This document shows, piece after piece, positions 43,393 to 52,559 of a DNA stretch of 64,000 nt; the stretch's first letter is position 1; each line of letters starts with the position of its first letter. The notes under the pieces were generated by a model. The model saw nothing but the letters and a program-made list of their open reading frames with translations. It was not told the origin of the DNA and ran no database searches. The position numbers and the translations under genes were made by a program. Origin of the DNA: Lewinella sp. JB7. GTDB taxonomy: Bacteria > Bacteroidota > Bacteroidia > Chitinophagales > Saprospiraceae. The DNA lies in NCBI RefSeq assembly GCF_024297185.1, contig NZ_JANCTD010000007.1, positions 208,234 to 272,233 of the forward strand, read 5' to 3'.

Positions 43393-44919
43393 CTAGTGCT
43401 TGAAGTGCCGAACACCCGTCATGACCATCGCGATATTTGCCGCATTTGCTGCTTTGACGGAATCCTGGTCCTTGATCGAGCCTCCGGGCTGTACCACGGC
43501 GGTGATGCCGGCATCCCCGGCGATCTCCACGCAATCGGAGAAGGGAAAGAAGGCATCCGATGCCATGACCGCATCGTCGAGCTTGAAGCCGAAGTTCCTG
43601 GCCTTCGTAATGGCCTGCTTAAGGGCGTCGACCCGGCTGGTCTGTCCGCAACCCATCCCGATGAGCTGATTGTCGCGGGCCAGGGCGATGGTGTTCGACT
43701 TGAGGTGCTTGGCGCACTTGTTGGCGAAGACGAGGTCGGCCGTCTCCCGGCCCGTGGGCTGGCGCTCGGTCACGATCTCGAACTGGTCGGCGCTCTCGGT
43801 CTGCAGATCCGTATCCTGCACGATGACGCCGTTGAGCAGGCTCTTGAAGCTGGCCGATTGCTGCTGCAAGTGGTGGTACTGCAACAGCACGCGGTTCTTC
43901 TTCTTACTCAGAAGCTCCAGGGCGGAATCGGTAAAGTCCGGGGCGATGAGCACTTCGTAGAACAGCTTGTCGATCTCCTGGGCCACCGACAGTTCGAGGG
44001 GCTGGTTGGTGATGAGAATGCCTCCGAAGGCCGATACGGGGTCTCCGGCAAGTGCGGCTTTCCAGGCTTCGAGTTGGGTAGGCCGCACGGCCACGCCGCA
44101 GGCATTCGTATGCTTCAGAATCACGAAGGTCGGATCGGCGTCCTCGAATTCCTTTATCAGGGCGACGGCCGCGTCGATGTCCACCAGATTGTTGTAGCTC
44201 AGTTCCTTACCGTTCAGCTTGGTGAACATCTCGTTCAGCCGGCCGAAGAAGGTGGCCTCCTGGTGGGGGTTCTCCCCGTACCGCAGCTCGTTGGCCTTCA
44301 TCTCGCTGCGCTTGAATACGGGCAGCGCGCCGTCCTCGTTGAAGTAAGTGAATATGGCCGTATCGTAGTGACTGCTCACCGCGAACCCGCGGCGGGCCAG
44401 TTGACGGCGTTCCTCCAGTTCGGAGACGCCCTCGCGCTTGTCGATGATCTGTTGCAGGGTAGCGTAGTCCTCCCGACTGGGGACGATGACCACGTCGCGG
44501 TAATTCTTGGCGGCGGCGCGGATCAGGGCGATACCGCCGATGTCGATCTTTTCGATGATGAGGTCCTCCTCCTCCGTATTGGCGACCGTCTCCTCGAAGG
44601 GATACAGATCGACGATGACCAGATCGATCTCCGGGATCTCGAGCTGCGCCAACTGCAGCAGGTGGTCTTCCTCGCGCTTAGCCAGGATACCGCCGTGTAC
44701 CTTGGGGTGCAGGGTCTTGACGCGTCCGTCGAGGATGGAAGGATAGCCCGTAAGCTCCTCTACCGGAACGACCTCGATACCGCGGTCACGGATGAAGGTC
44801 TCGGTACCTCCGGTGCTGTAGATCGTTACTCCGAGTTTGTTCAGGCCATCGACGATGGGTCCCAGGCCTTCCTTATGGTAAACGGAAATCAGTGCGGAGC
44901 GAATCTTGCGTGATGTCAT
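43393..44919 (-). CDS. purH: Bifunctional AICAR transformylase / IMP cyclohydrolase (PurH)
   Basis: The ATG at 44919 gives 508 residues. The N-terminal cyclohydrolase domain has SALISVYHKEGLGPIVDGL, STGGTETFIRDRGIEV and TGYPSILDGRVKTLHPKVHG. The C-terminal transformylase has LRYGENPHQEATFFG, the FVILKHTNACGVAV motif and GDAGITAVVQPGGSIKDQDS. It carries out the last two steps of purine synthesis. The length is normal for the family. It has its own promoter element. Confidence 0.96.
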   Translation of the reverse strand: MTSRKIRSALISVYHKEGLGPIVDGLNKLGVTIYSTGGTETFIRDRGIEVVPVEELTGYPSILDGRVKTLHPKVHGGILAKREEDHLLQLAQLEIPEIDLVIVDLYPFEETVANTEEEDLIIEKIDIGGIALIRAAAKNYRDVVIVPSREDYATLQQIIDKREGVSELEERRQLARRGFAVSSHYDTAIFTYFNEDGALPVFKRSEMKANELRYGENPHQEATFFGRLNEMFTKLNGKELSYNNLVDIDAAVALIKEFEDADPTFVILKHTNACGVAVRPTQLEAWKAALAGDPVSAFGGILITNQPLELSVAQEIDKLFYEVLIAPDFTDSALELLSKKKNRVLLQYHHLQQQSASFKSLLNGVIVQDTDLQTESADQFEIVTERQPTGRETADLVFANKCAKHLKSNTIALARDNQLIGMGCGQTSRVDALKQAITKARNFGFKLDDAVMASDAFFPFSDCVEIAGDAGITAVVQPGGSIKDQDSVKAANAANIAMVMTGVRHFKH

Positions 44920-44943
44920 GGGCACTTGTTGGTTTAAAGGGCG

Positions 44944-44951
44944 CAAAGATA
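44944..44951 (-). promoter_or_regulatory. purH promoter -7 element
   Basis: The minus strand reads TATCTTTG, an exact TAnnTTTG match, 24 bp before the purH ATG. Confidence 0.6.
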
Positions 44952-44979
44952 CGCTTTTTACGTCCGCCGCGGGCATCCG

Positions 44980-45858
44980 TCAGTCATCCGCCCGCAGTCC
45001 CAACACCCAACCTTCGTGATCGACCACCCGCCGGTGCCGCTTCCCGCCGCCGCCCCAGGGACGGTCCAGCAGCACGGAAAGTTCCCCGCTCCCCTGACGG
45101 CTCCGCAGCCAACGCACGTAGCTTTCCACCTGTTGCCGGTCCCGAATGGCACCAGAGGGCGGAAGGGTGAGCAGACTGGGGTAGATTTCCGCGTGCAGGA
45201 TCATGGCACCCGCGTTCCCCGCCCAGTCCGGTTCGAACGGCCAGACCCGGGAAGCGGATAGTGCGGGATGATCGCGCAGGTACCGCAGCCGCGGAATACC
45301 GAGTAAGGATTGGCTACCCACGCTGCCCGTATACGCCAGCTTCCAGGCGGGCTGCAGGCGAGGATGCATCCGCTCGACCAACCGCCGTTCGGGCAGAACG
45401 GCCCGGCGGGTGGGGACGGGGTAGTCGAAATCGCGGCGCGAACCCAAAAAGATGCCGCTTTCCCCCGCCGGCACGCCCCAGAAGGGTCCGCCCGGCGCCC
45501 CGGTTCGCTGGTTGAGCATGGCCCCCACGCAGAAGCGGTTATTGCGATTGTCCGGTGCGTCGGTGACCAACTCGTCGATGCAGTCCCACACCGCCCGCCA
45601 GGCCGGTTTATCCCTAAGCCGGAGTGCCTTGGCAAAACCCTTGGGGTAACCGAAAGAAAAGTCCCAGCCGACCAGCACCCGCTCGTCGCGCAGCTCCAGT
45701 AAACGGGCTTCCAGGTAATCGCTGCACGCCTGTCGGGTACGGAAATAGCGAGTCGTTGGTTCCTGCTCCGGTGCGGCGCCCCCTTCCGCCAGCCAGATAG
45801 CATCGTTACTCGGTTTCACGGGACTGGGCCGGTTGCGCGCGCTCCAGTCGATGGCAAT
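44980..45858 (-). CDS. Unknown protein with DUF429/RNase-H-like start, translation start unclear
   Basis: A standard start codon exists only at the GTG at 45819 (279 residues). Just upstream the same open frame reads FIAIDWSARNRPSPVKPSND, continuing AIWLAEGG. I-D-W-S-A with P and IWLA following is the conserved start of a family I recall, and the Asp would be the first acidic residue of an RNase H-type fold. VGWDFSFGYPKGFA lies further on. No ATG, GTG or TTG exists in frame between a stop codon well upstream and 45819. The end here is set at an ATT (45858) as a likely non-standard start. It might also be a damaged start or a sequence error. Confidence 0.55.
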   Translation of the reverse strand: MAIDWSARNRPSPVKPSNDAIWLAEGGAAPEQEPTTRYFRTRQACSDYLEARLLELRDERVLVGWDFSFGYPKGFAKALRLRDKPAWRAVWDCIDELVTDAPDNRNNRFCVGAMLNQRTGAPGGPFWGVPAGESGIFLGSRRDFDYPVPTRRAVLPERRLVERMHPRLQPAWKLAYTGSVGSQSLLGIPRLRYLRDHPALSASRVWPFEPDWAGNAGAMILHAEIYPSLLTLPPSGAIRDRQQVESYVRWLRSRQGSGELSVLLDRPWGGGGKRHRRVVDHEGWVLGLRADD

Positions 45859-46071
45859 GAAGTAGGTAAACAGAAGGTGAGGAATTAGACGGGTTAGGGC
45901 TTCAAATGTAAAATTTAAACGAGAAGCGGGCCAGGCGTCGCTTTGCCGGTGGAAATTTTAAAGGTGAAATCTTCACCGGAAGATCGACCGCCGCTGCTGC
46001 CCTCGTCCCACTAAGCCCGGAAATCCCTCGGGTCAGGACATACCTAACTGATAAACTTCACCTACCACGCA
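45859..46071. other. Intergenic stretch without gene
   Basis: A+T-rich leader and degenerate repeat-like DNA lie between the unknown protein gene and the 87-bp minisatellite. No reading frame or hairpin stands out. Confidence 0.5.
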
Positions 46072-46575
46072 CCCGAGCCCCGCAAGGCGAGCATCCCCAA
46101 AAATTGAAAATTATGCATTGAAAATTGCAAATAGAAACCCCACACCTGCCACCTAGACGAGCTCCCGCAGGGCGAGCATCCCCGCAAATTTAAAATTACA
46201 TATTGTAAATTGTAATTTGTAAATCCCTACACTTACCGCCTAGACGAGCTCCCGCAGGGCGAGCATTCCCGCAAATTGAAAATTACATATTGTAAATTGT
46301 AATTTGTAAATCCCTACACCTGCCACCTAGACGAGCTCCCACAGGGCGAGTATCCCCGCAAATTGAAAATCAGCTATGGTAAACCTTAAATGGCAAATCC
46401 CTACACTTACCGCCTAGACGAGCTTCCACAGGGCGAGCATCCCCGCAAATTGAAAATCAGCTATGGTAAACCGTAAATGGCAAATTCCCACACTTGCCAC
46501 CTAGACGAGCTCCCGCAGGGCGAGCATCCCCGCAAATTGAAAATTAGATATTGTAAATTGTAATTTGTAAATCCT
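46072..46575. repeat. 87-bp minisatellite, five copies plus a diverged one
   Basis: CGAGCTCCCGCAGGGCGAGC (with single changes) begins at 46158, 46245, 46332, 46419 and 46506, an exact 87-bp period. A diverged unit starts near 46072. Each unit ends with CCGCAAATTGAAAATT-type A+T-rich strings and TAAATTGTAATTTGTAAATC. The array abuts the stop of the ABC-F gene. Its core resembles GAGCGCAGCGAGCA of the other arrays with a few extra bases. Confidence 0.92.
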
Positions 46576-48209
46576 TAAGCCACCATCTCATAAATCCCTT
46601 CTCGCTTCTTCTCGATTTCCTCCGACTCCACGTAGTCGCTGTACGGCATGAGGCTATCGACCATGCCGCCGGGGCCGATCTCGATGATGCGGTTGGCGAC
46701 CGTTTGGACCAGCTCGTGGTCGTGACTGCTCATGATGAGATTGCCCTTGAAGTCCTTGAGCGCATTGTTGAGGGCCGTAATGCTTTCCAGGTCGAGGTGG
46801 TTGGTGGGCTCGTCGAGGAGCAGGAAGTTGGGGTGATTGAGCATGGCTTTTGACATCATGCAGCGCACCTTCTCGCCCCCGCTGAGGACCTTCACCTGCT
46901 TGTGCACTTCCTCACCGCCGAAGAGCATGCGCCCGAGGAAGCCGCGGATGAACTGCTCATCCTTGTTCTGACTGTACTGCCGGAGCCACTCGACCAGATC
47001 GAGGCGGCCGACCTCTTCGGTGAAGAAGTCGTTGTTCTCGTTGGGCAGGTACTGGGGCGTAATGGTCTGTCCCCACTCGATGGTGCCGCTGTCGGCCGTG
47101 GTCAGACCGGCCAGTACTTCGTAGAAGGCGGTAATGGCGGCGGAGTCCATACTCACCAGGGCGATCTTGTCGGGACCGTTCATCGTGAAGCTGACGCCGG
47201 AGAACAGCGTGGTGCCGTCGGGCGATTTCTTGCTCAGATTGGAAACCTTCAGGATCTGGTCGCCGGGCTCCCGCTCGGGCTGGAAGGCGATGAAGGGGTA
47301 CTTGCGGCTGCTGGGCTTGATTTCCTCCAGGTTCAGCTTATCGAGCGCCTTCTTGCGGCTGGTGGCCTGCTTCGACTTCGAGGCGTTGGCCGAGAACCGC
47401 TGGATGAACTCCATCATCTCGGCGCGCTTCTGCTCCATTTTCTTGTTCTTGTTCTGCATCTGCTGCATGGCCAGCTGACTCGACTGGTACCAGAAGCTGT
47501 AGTTGCCGGTATAGATGGTGGCCTGCTGGCGGTCGATGTCGACGATGTGGGTGCAGACCATGTCGAGGAAGTAGCGGTCGTGGCTCACGACGATCACCGT
47601 ATTGGGGAAGTCGGCCAGGAAGTCGGCCAGCCAGTGCACCGTATGGGCGTCGAGGTCGTTGGTCGGCTCGTCGAGCAGCAGGATATCGGGGTTGCCGAAG
47701 AGGGCCTGCGCCAGGAGCACCTTCACCTTTTCGGGGCCGGTGAGCTCCTCCATCAGCTTATAGTGCAGGTCTTCCTTGATGCCCATGTTGGAGAGCAGCT
47801 CGGCGGCGTCGGAGTCGGCCGTCCAGCCCCCCATTTCCCCGTAGGTATTCTCGAGTTCGGCGGCCCGCATACCGTCGGCGTCGGTGGCGTCCGGGTTCAT
47901 GTAGATGGCGTTCTTCTCCTGCTCGATGGCGAAGAGTTCCTCGTGTCCCATCTTCACGACCTCGAGCACCTGCTTGTCCTCGTACCCGAAGTGGTTCTGG
48001 CTCAGCACGGCCATCCGGTTGCCCGGCTCCAGGCTGGCGCTGCCCCGGTTGGGGGTCAACTCGCCGGAGAGAACCTTCAGAAAGGTCGACTTCCCGGCGC
48101 CGTTCGCCCCGATGATTCCGTAACAGTTGCCCCGTACAAAGTTCAGGTTCACCTCATTGAATAACACGCGTTTACCAAACTGGACGGTCAGGTCCTGCAC
48201 TGAAAGCAT
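46575..48209 (-). CDS. ABC-F family ATPase (YbiT-like)
   Basis: A 544-residue protein with two ABC domains and no membrane segments. Walker A is GIIGANGAGKSTFLKVLSG in the first domain; Walker B is ILLLDEPTNDLDAHT, and in the second LLLDEPTNHLDLES. The second domain has a normal signature VLSGGEKVRCMM but the first has LTGPEKVKVLLAQAL. The inter-domain P-site tRNA-interaction linker is present (FSANASKSKQATSRKKALDK), as in YbiT. ABC-F proteins act on ribosomes at the E site. Whether it aids stalled translation or antibiotic tolerance is not known. Confidence 0.9.
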   Translation of the reverse strand: MLSVQDLTVQFGKRVLFNEVNLNFVRGNCYGIIGANGAGKSTFLKVLSGELTPNRGSASLEPGNRMAVLSQNHFGYEDKQVLEVVKMGHEELFAIEQEKNAIYMNPDATDADGMRAAELENTYGEMGGWTADSDAAELLSNMGIKEDLHYKLMEELTGPEKVKVLLAQALFGNPDILLLDEPTNDLDAHTVHWLADFLADFPNTVIVVSHDRYFLDMVCTHIVDIDRQQATIYTGNYSFWYQSSQLAMQQMQNKNKKMEQKRAEMMEFIQRFSANASKSKQATSRKKALDKLNLEEIKPSSRKYPFIAFQPEREPGDQILKVSNLSKKSPDGTTLFSGVSFTMNGPDKIALVSMDSAAITAFYEVLAGLTTADSGTIEWGQTITPQYLPNENNDFFTEEVGRLDLVEWLRQYSQNKDEQFIRGFLGRMLFGGEEVHKQVKVLSGGEKVRCMMSKAMLNHPNFLLLDEPTNHLDLESITALNNALKDFKGNLIMSSHDHELVQTVANRIIEIGPGGMVDSLMPYSDYVESEEIEKKREGIYEMVA

Positions 48210-48266
48210 AACGATAAAATTTTAGCGTGCGAAGATAACGCTTTTAGGCGGCGGTGGTTGGGACCG

Positions 48267-48749
48267 TTACGGCCTGCGCAAGACGTAGACGGCACTGTGG
48301 TCCGCTCCGAACATCCGGTGCTCCAGGAAGCGGAAGCCGAGTTTTTCGTAAAACTTCCGCGCCCGGTGATTGGAAGTGAGCGGCTCGACCAATACTTCCA
48401 TCACTCCGGGGTCGGCAAAGCAGCGCTCGAGTGCCCGCTCCATCATCTGCGTGCCGTAACCCCGTCCCAGATCCTGGCGATCGCCGATCCAGATGTCAAT
48501 CGCTCGCTTGTGGGGACCGATCTCTCCCCAGTAATGCGTTTCCTCCGCGGCCGGGTCGATGATCTGCACGAAGCCGAGCGGCCGCCCGTCAACCTCCGCG
48601 ATGAGTTGTTCCCTCCATGCGGGACGTCGCGTGAGCTCGACCTTCCAGTTCCAATCATCGCCCGCGCCGGCTTCTATGACGTGGGACTGTTTTTCCCAGC
48701 TTTCCAGCAAACCGGCATCCGCGGGGGTTGCCGTTCGTAAACTGACCAT
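48267..48749 (-). CDS. GNAT acetyltransferase, AAC(6')-like
   Basis: A 160-residue protein. The acetyl-CoA loop is DIWIGDRQDLGRGYGTQMME (about 90-109), followed by EVLVEPLTSNHRARKFYEKL and GFRFLEH. The pattern resembles AAC(6')-Ib-type and RimJ-type enzymes. Resistance to aminoglycosides is not implied by family alone, and the substrate is unknown. It is 20 bp upstream of nothing related; the ACT gene follows 20 bp away on the same strand. Confidence 0.82.
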   Translation of the reverse strand: MVSLRTATPADAGLLESWEKQSHVIEAGAGDDWNWKVELTRRPAWREQLIAEVDGRPLGFVQIIDPAAEETHYWGEIGPHKRAIDIWIGDRQDLGRGYGTQMMERALERCFADPGVMEVLVEPLTSNHRARKFYEKLGFRFLEHRMFGADHSAVYVLRRP

Positions 48750-48769
48750 AGGACGGTTGATTTGGAGAC

Positions 48770-49171
48770 CTAAATACCCTCGCGGGCGAGGTTCGTCAGT
48801 GCCCGCAGCGCACTATCCCGGTCTATCCAATTAACGAAAATATGGTCATGGTAGTACCCGGCCACCACGTTACAACTGATGCTATGTTCGGCCAGTTTTC
48901 CCGCAACGGCCGCCGTCAGGCCCACCGCGGCGAGGGCGGAGTGAACCTCCAGAGTGATCCACGCCGCTACGTAATCGTAGGGAAGACCGAGTCGGTCGGC
49001 CACGGACCGTTCTACGATCACCGTCGTCCCCTCCCGCTCCCTGAACTCACCGATCGTCAACGTCCGATCGATCGTGGAGCGATCACTTACGGAAGCAAAT
49101 ACGTACTGCCCCTCGTGCAGCACCGGGGAGAGCCCTCTGAGGAGGGTGGTAAGGTCCTTTTCTCCGGCCAT
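48770..49171 (-). CDS. ACT-domain protein (DUF2241-like)
   Basis: A 133-residue protein. The pattern GLSPVLHEGQYVFASVS, then EREGTTVIVERSVADRLGL, and ITLEVHSALAAVGLTAAVAG followed by KLAEHSISCNVVAGYYHDHI matches the small two-ACT-domain family. Such proteins likely bind an amino acid or similar ligand; the ligand and output are unknown. It probably shares a transcript with the GNAT gene 20 bp downstream. Confidence 0.82.
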   Translation of the reverse strand: MAGEKDLTTLLRGLSPVLHEGQYVFASVSDRSTIDRTLTIGEFREREGTTVIVERSVADRLGLPYDYVAAWITLEVHSALAAVGLTAAVAGKLAEHSISCNVVAGYYHDHIFVNWIDRDSALRALTNLAREGI

Positions 49172-49245
49172 AGGTGATTAGCTGTGGGTGCGGTTACCGC
49201 TTAAATTGCTGGTGAAGAAACGCCTGTTGTCTTTCCGGACCGAAA

Positions 49246-52200
49246 TCATTCGGCTTCCGCCGGGGCACCAATGGTGATGTCCAGGGCTGCGGCGTCGTTG
49301 CGCGCCACCACCAGCCGGTAATTCCGGGGCAAGTACGCCAGTCCGGACACTTCGCCCCTTACGCCCAGGTCCCGAATATAGCGCAAACCTCCCCGCCCAT
49401 CGTTCAGGTACAGTTGCAGGTGGTTGGCATCCATTTGCCCGATCCGGACGCGGGTGCGCAAGAGATTACCTCCGGCGATGAGGTCCGGGAAGCCGTCGCC
49501 GTTGAGGTCGGGGCAGGACAGGGCACGCAGGGGCGAACGTTGGAGTTCGGGCGGCAGCGCGCGGGAGCCGGCGGAGTCGGAACCGAGCGATACGATCCGG
49601 CTACTCAGATCGGCGGCACTCAGGACCTCCATACTTCCCAGCTCCGGACCGAATACCTCCTCCATCGTGGCCGTGGCGTAGCTCGTGTAGTCCGGGTAGC
49701 GCTTTTTCAGGCCGGGCAGCACGGCAAAGAGTTCGTCGCGGGCCGCGAAAGGATACTCCTTCCCGCCCTGCCGGTAAGCCAGCAACGGGATCCGCTGATC
49801 GGCTCCGAAGGGCTTGCCGTGGTAGAGCTTCAGCCCTTCCTCCGTCACCGCGGCCAGTTGGTTGTTCTCTCCTAGGTTTCCGGCAATGATCTCCGGGTTT
49901 CCGTCGCGGTCGAGATCCGCTAATGCAAGGGATTGCCAGACACCCGTGGGCGTAAGGTCGCGCAGGTGCTCCGGGCTCAGCGCGCCGTCCACGTTGGTCA
50001 GCAGGGCGACGGTACCAAATTCCCGCGCTACGACGAGGTCGGGTCGGCCGTCTCCGTTCGCATCGGTCTTCAGGGCGGCGGTTACCATGCCGAGGTCCAG
50101 GGGAAGTACGGTCGGGAACCGACCGCTTCCGTCGTTAAGGCATACGTAGGAAGGTCCCGCTTCCGGGTAACTTCCCGGTAGTACGCGTGCTCCCAGGAAC
50201 AGATCGAGATCGCTGTCCCCGTCCACGTCGAGGGTGACGACCGCACCACAGTGGATTTTCAGCTGATCGGGGAAAGCGGAGGGGGATAGGGTGAACTGCC
50301 CCCGGTCGTTGCGGTAGACTCGGGGGGACAACGCGGGATCGTTTATTGCTCCCGCGTACCCGCCCGAACCTACGATAAGGTCCGGATCACCGTCGCCGTC
50401 CAGGTCGGCGAAGGCGGCGGCCGTGTCCTCGTAGTCCGCCGTGGCCGACAGGGCGGGTTGCGGAAGGGATTGCGGGGTGGCGGTACTCAAATCCAGTATT
50501 GCGCCGGATTGCCCCCGGGCACCCCCCAGAAAAATCAGGTCCTGACCGGCGTAGGTTGCGGAGGCCAGGGCCGGGCCGCCGTAGCTCAGCATGAAGGGCA
50601 GGAGGGCCTGGCGGTCGAAATCGTTCATGAGGTCTTCCCGGTGCGTAAACGGCAGGGGGCGGATTGCCGCGTCCGGGGGCCGGGGGAAGGAAGGGGCCGC
50701 GGTACGCTGGTCCGCCGGGATAAGCGTTATGGACCGATCAGCCACTACGCTCGTTAAGGATTGGGTGGTACCGTCGGCCCAGTCCACGACGAGGGAGTCG
50801 ATGGGCCCGCGCCGTTCGCCCCGCCCGAAAAGGAGGGGGACGTAGGCACTTGACTGAAAGCCCCGCACCGGAAAAAAGTGACGGGTCTGTACCGTGTCTC
50901 CTTCCACCAGCCGTACCCGCGCACCGATGGCCAGGGCGGGGGGTGCCGACGTAAGATCGACCGACAGGAAGGAAGAAGTGGGACTTGCGTTGCGGTAGAT
51001 ACTTGCCGGCGCGTTGACGTTGCTGACCACGATATCCGGGCTTCCGTTGCCGTCGAGATCGGCCAGGACGGCACCGTTGGACAGGGAGGGCGCGTCCAGG
51101 CCCCACGCTCCGGATACGTTCGTGAATCCCTCCCCCGCCCGGTTGCGGTAGGCGTAGTTTCCGACTTCGATGCTGGGCATATTGGCGATCACCTCCATGG
51201 GGTCGACGGCATCCCCGCCACGAGTCTGTACGTCGACGGTGTAGGTCAGGAATTCCATATTGGTGTAATCCCGGGCGTAGCCATTAGTGATGTACAGATC
51301 CTGGTAACCGTCTAAATCGAGGTCGCCGGCGAGCACCGACCACGACCAGTCCGTATTCGAAATACCGAATTGCTGGCCGACCTCCACGAACCTGCCGTCG
51401 CCGCAGTTGAGCTGCAGCATATTGCGCATGTACTGGTGATAAAAACCATTATCGACCAGCGCCCGGAATTTCTGGTAGTTATCGGCTCCGGAGGTCATCT
51501 TGATCCGCTGGTTGGAGCGGGGAAGCATGTCGAGGGTGACCAGATCGGTGTGGCCGTCGTTGTTGAGGTCCGCCGCCTCGGAGCCCATGGAGAAAAGGGA
51601 GGTATGGTCGAAGGATTCGCGCAGTCGGGGCGTGAAGGTGCCGTCGCCGCGGTTGCGGTAGTAGTAGTCCTCCTCATTGAAGTCGTTGGAGATGTAGAGG
51701 TCCGTCCAGCCGTCGTTGTCGAAGTCGGCCAGGGCTACGCCGAGTCCGAAGTTGAGTACGTTGCCCCGCAGGCCGGCTTCGGTGGATACGTCGGTGAACG
51801 TGCCGCCATCGTTGCGCATCAACTTGGAGGCGTACCGCCCGTCGTAGGTCGTCTTTAATTCGGAGCGGGCGGCGGAGAAGCCGGCGTAGTCCTGAACGGA
51901 GTGATTGAGGAGGTAGCAGTCCAGATCGCCGTCGCGGTCGTAATCGAAGAAGGCCGCCTGGGTGGAGTAGGCGGATTCGTCGAGGCCGTAGGCGGCGGCG
52001 CTTTCGGTGAAAGTTTCGTCGCCGTTGTTGATGAACAGCAGGTTGCGGCGCAGGCGGGGACTGGCGGCGGCCGAGCGGCACTGGTAGATGTCGAGCCAGC
52101 CGTCGCCGTTAATGTCTACGATACTGACGCCCGTGTTCCAACCGTCGGCCGCGGAGATACCCGCGCTTGCGGGGGCCCGGCGGTAGCGGATCGTGCCCGC

Positions 52201-52473
52201 TTCCTCTCCGAAGTAGAGTTGGTTGGCGACGAGGTTACCGCTGAAGTAGAGGTCCGGGATGCCGTCCCGGTTAAAGTCCCCGACCCCGACGCCGCCACCG
52301 TTGTAGAAGTAGCCGTACTTGAGAACGTTGAAGTCCGGTGATTCCGTGAGTCGGTTCTCGAACGTAACTCCGGATTCAGCGGGGCTCACGTGGGTGAACC
52401 GCGTGTCCCTATTCTCCCGGCAACCGCTGAGGAAAAGGAAAAGAAGACCCGTCAGGCAGGCGAAGTGATGCAA
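49246..52473 (-). CDS. FG-GAP/VCBS-repeat lipoprotein with UnbV/ASPIC domain
   Basis: The TTG at 52473 gives 1,075 residues and begins with a lipoprotein signal (FACLTGLLFLFLSGC, Cys at about 18). No ATG or GTG is available between the SusD stop and this point in frame. FG-GAP/VCBS units recur throughout: GDFNRDGIPDLYFSGN, VDINGDGWLDIYQC, DFDNDGWTDLYISNDF, DLDGDGDPDLIVGSGG. These D-x-D-x-D-G motifs bind calcium and form a beta-propeller. The UnbV/ASPIC domain is FFPVRGFQSSAYVPLLFGRG with SLVVDWADGTTQ. It is the third gene of the SusC-SusD unit and likely sits on the surface. Confidence 0.85.
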   Translation of the reverse strand: MHHFACLTGLLFLFLSGCRENRDTRFTHVSPAESGVTFENRLTESPDFNVLKYGYFYNGGGVGVGDFNRDGIPDLYFSGNLVANQLYFGEEAGTIRYRRAPASAGISAADGWNTGVSIVDINGDGWLDIYQCRSAAASPRLRRNLLFINNGDETFTESAAAYGLDESAYSTQAAFFDYDRDGDLDCYLLNHSVQDYAGFSAARSELKTTYDGRYASKLMRNDGGTFTDVSTEAGLRGNVLNFGLGVALADFDNDGWTDLYISNDFNEEDYYYRNRGDGTFTPRLRESFDHTSLFSMGSEAADLNNDGHTDLVTLDMLPRSNQRIKMTSGADNYQKFRALVDNGFYHQYMRNMLQLNCGDGRFVEVGQQFGISNTDWSWSVLAGDLDLDGYQDLYITNGYARDYTNMEFLTYTVDVQTRGGDAVDPMEVIANMPSIEVGNYAYRNRAGEGFTNVSGAWGLDAPSLSNGAVLADLDGNGSPDIVVSNVNAPASIYRNASPTSSFLSVDLTSAPPALAIGARVRLVEGDTVQTRHFFPVRGFQSSAYVPLLFGRGERRGPIDSLVVDWADGTTQSLTSVVADRSITLIPADQRTAAPSFPRPPDAAIRPLPFTHREDLMNDFDRQALLPFMLSYGGPALASATYAGQDLIFLGGARGQSGAILDLSTATPQSLPQPALSATADYEDTAAAFADLDGDGDPDLIVGSGGYAGAINDPALSPRVYRNDRGQFTLSPSAFPDQLKIHCGAVVTLDVDGDSDLDLFLGARVLPGSYPEAGPSYVCLNDGSGRFPTVLPLDLGMVTAALKTDANGDGRPDLVVAREFGTVALLTNVDGALSPEHLRDLTPTGVWQSLALADLDRDGNPEIIAGNLGENNQLAAVTEEGLKLYHGKPFGADQRIPLLAYRQGGKEYPFAARDELFAVLPGLKKRYPDYTSYATATMEEVFGPELGSMEVLSAADLSSRIVSLGSDSAGSRALPPELQRSPLRALSCPDLNGDGFPDLIAGGNLLRTRVRIGQMDANHLQLYLNDGRGGLRYIRDLGVRGEVSGLAYLPRNYRLVVARNDAAALDITIGAPAEAE

Positions 52474-52502
52474 AGACCGGTGGTTATGGATCGGGGTAAA
52501 AT

Positions 52503-52536
52503 ACGAATGGACCCCGGGGTGGCGGAGTCCATTCGT
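52503..52536 (-). terminator. Hairpin between susD and the FG-GAP gene
   Basis: ACGAATGGAC and GTCCATTCGT form a 10-bp stem with a 14-nt loop. The minus-strand sequence after it is ATTTTACC, so the T-run is short. It could attenuate downstream expression and let SusC/SusD be made in excess. Confidence 0.5.
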
Positions 52537-52559
52537 CGGGCGGCGTGGGGGGCGGTCGG

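Noticed and set aside
43396..44913. About 505-codon plus-strand open frame opposite purH
   Set aside because: It is fully antisense to purH, which has all family motifs; similar shadows occur opposite 7012-8430, 38551-39576 and the ABC-F gene.
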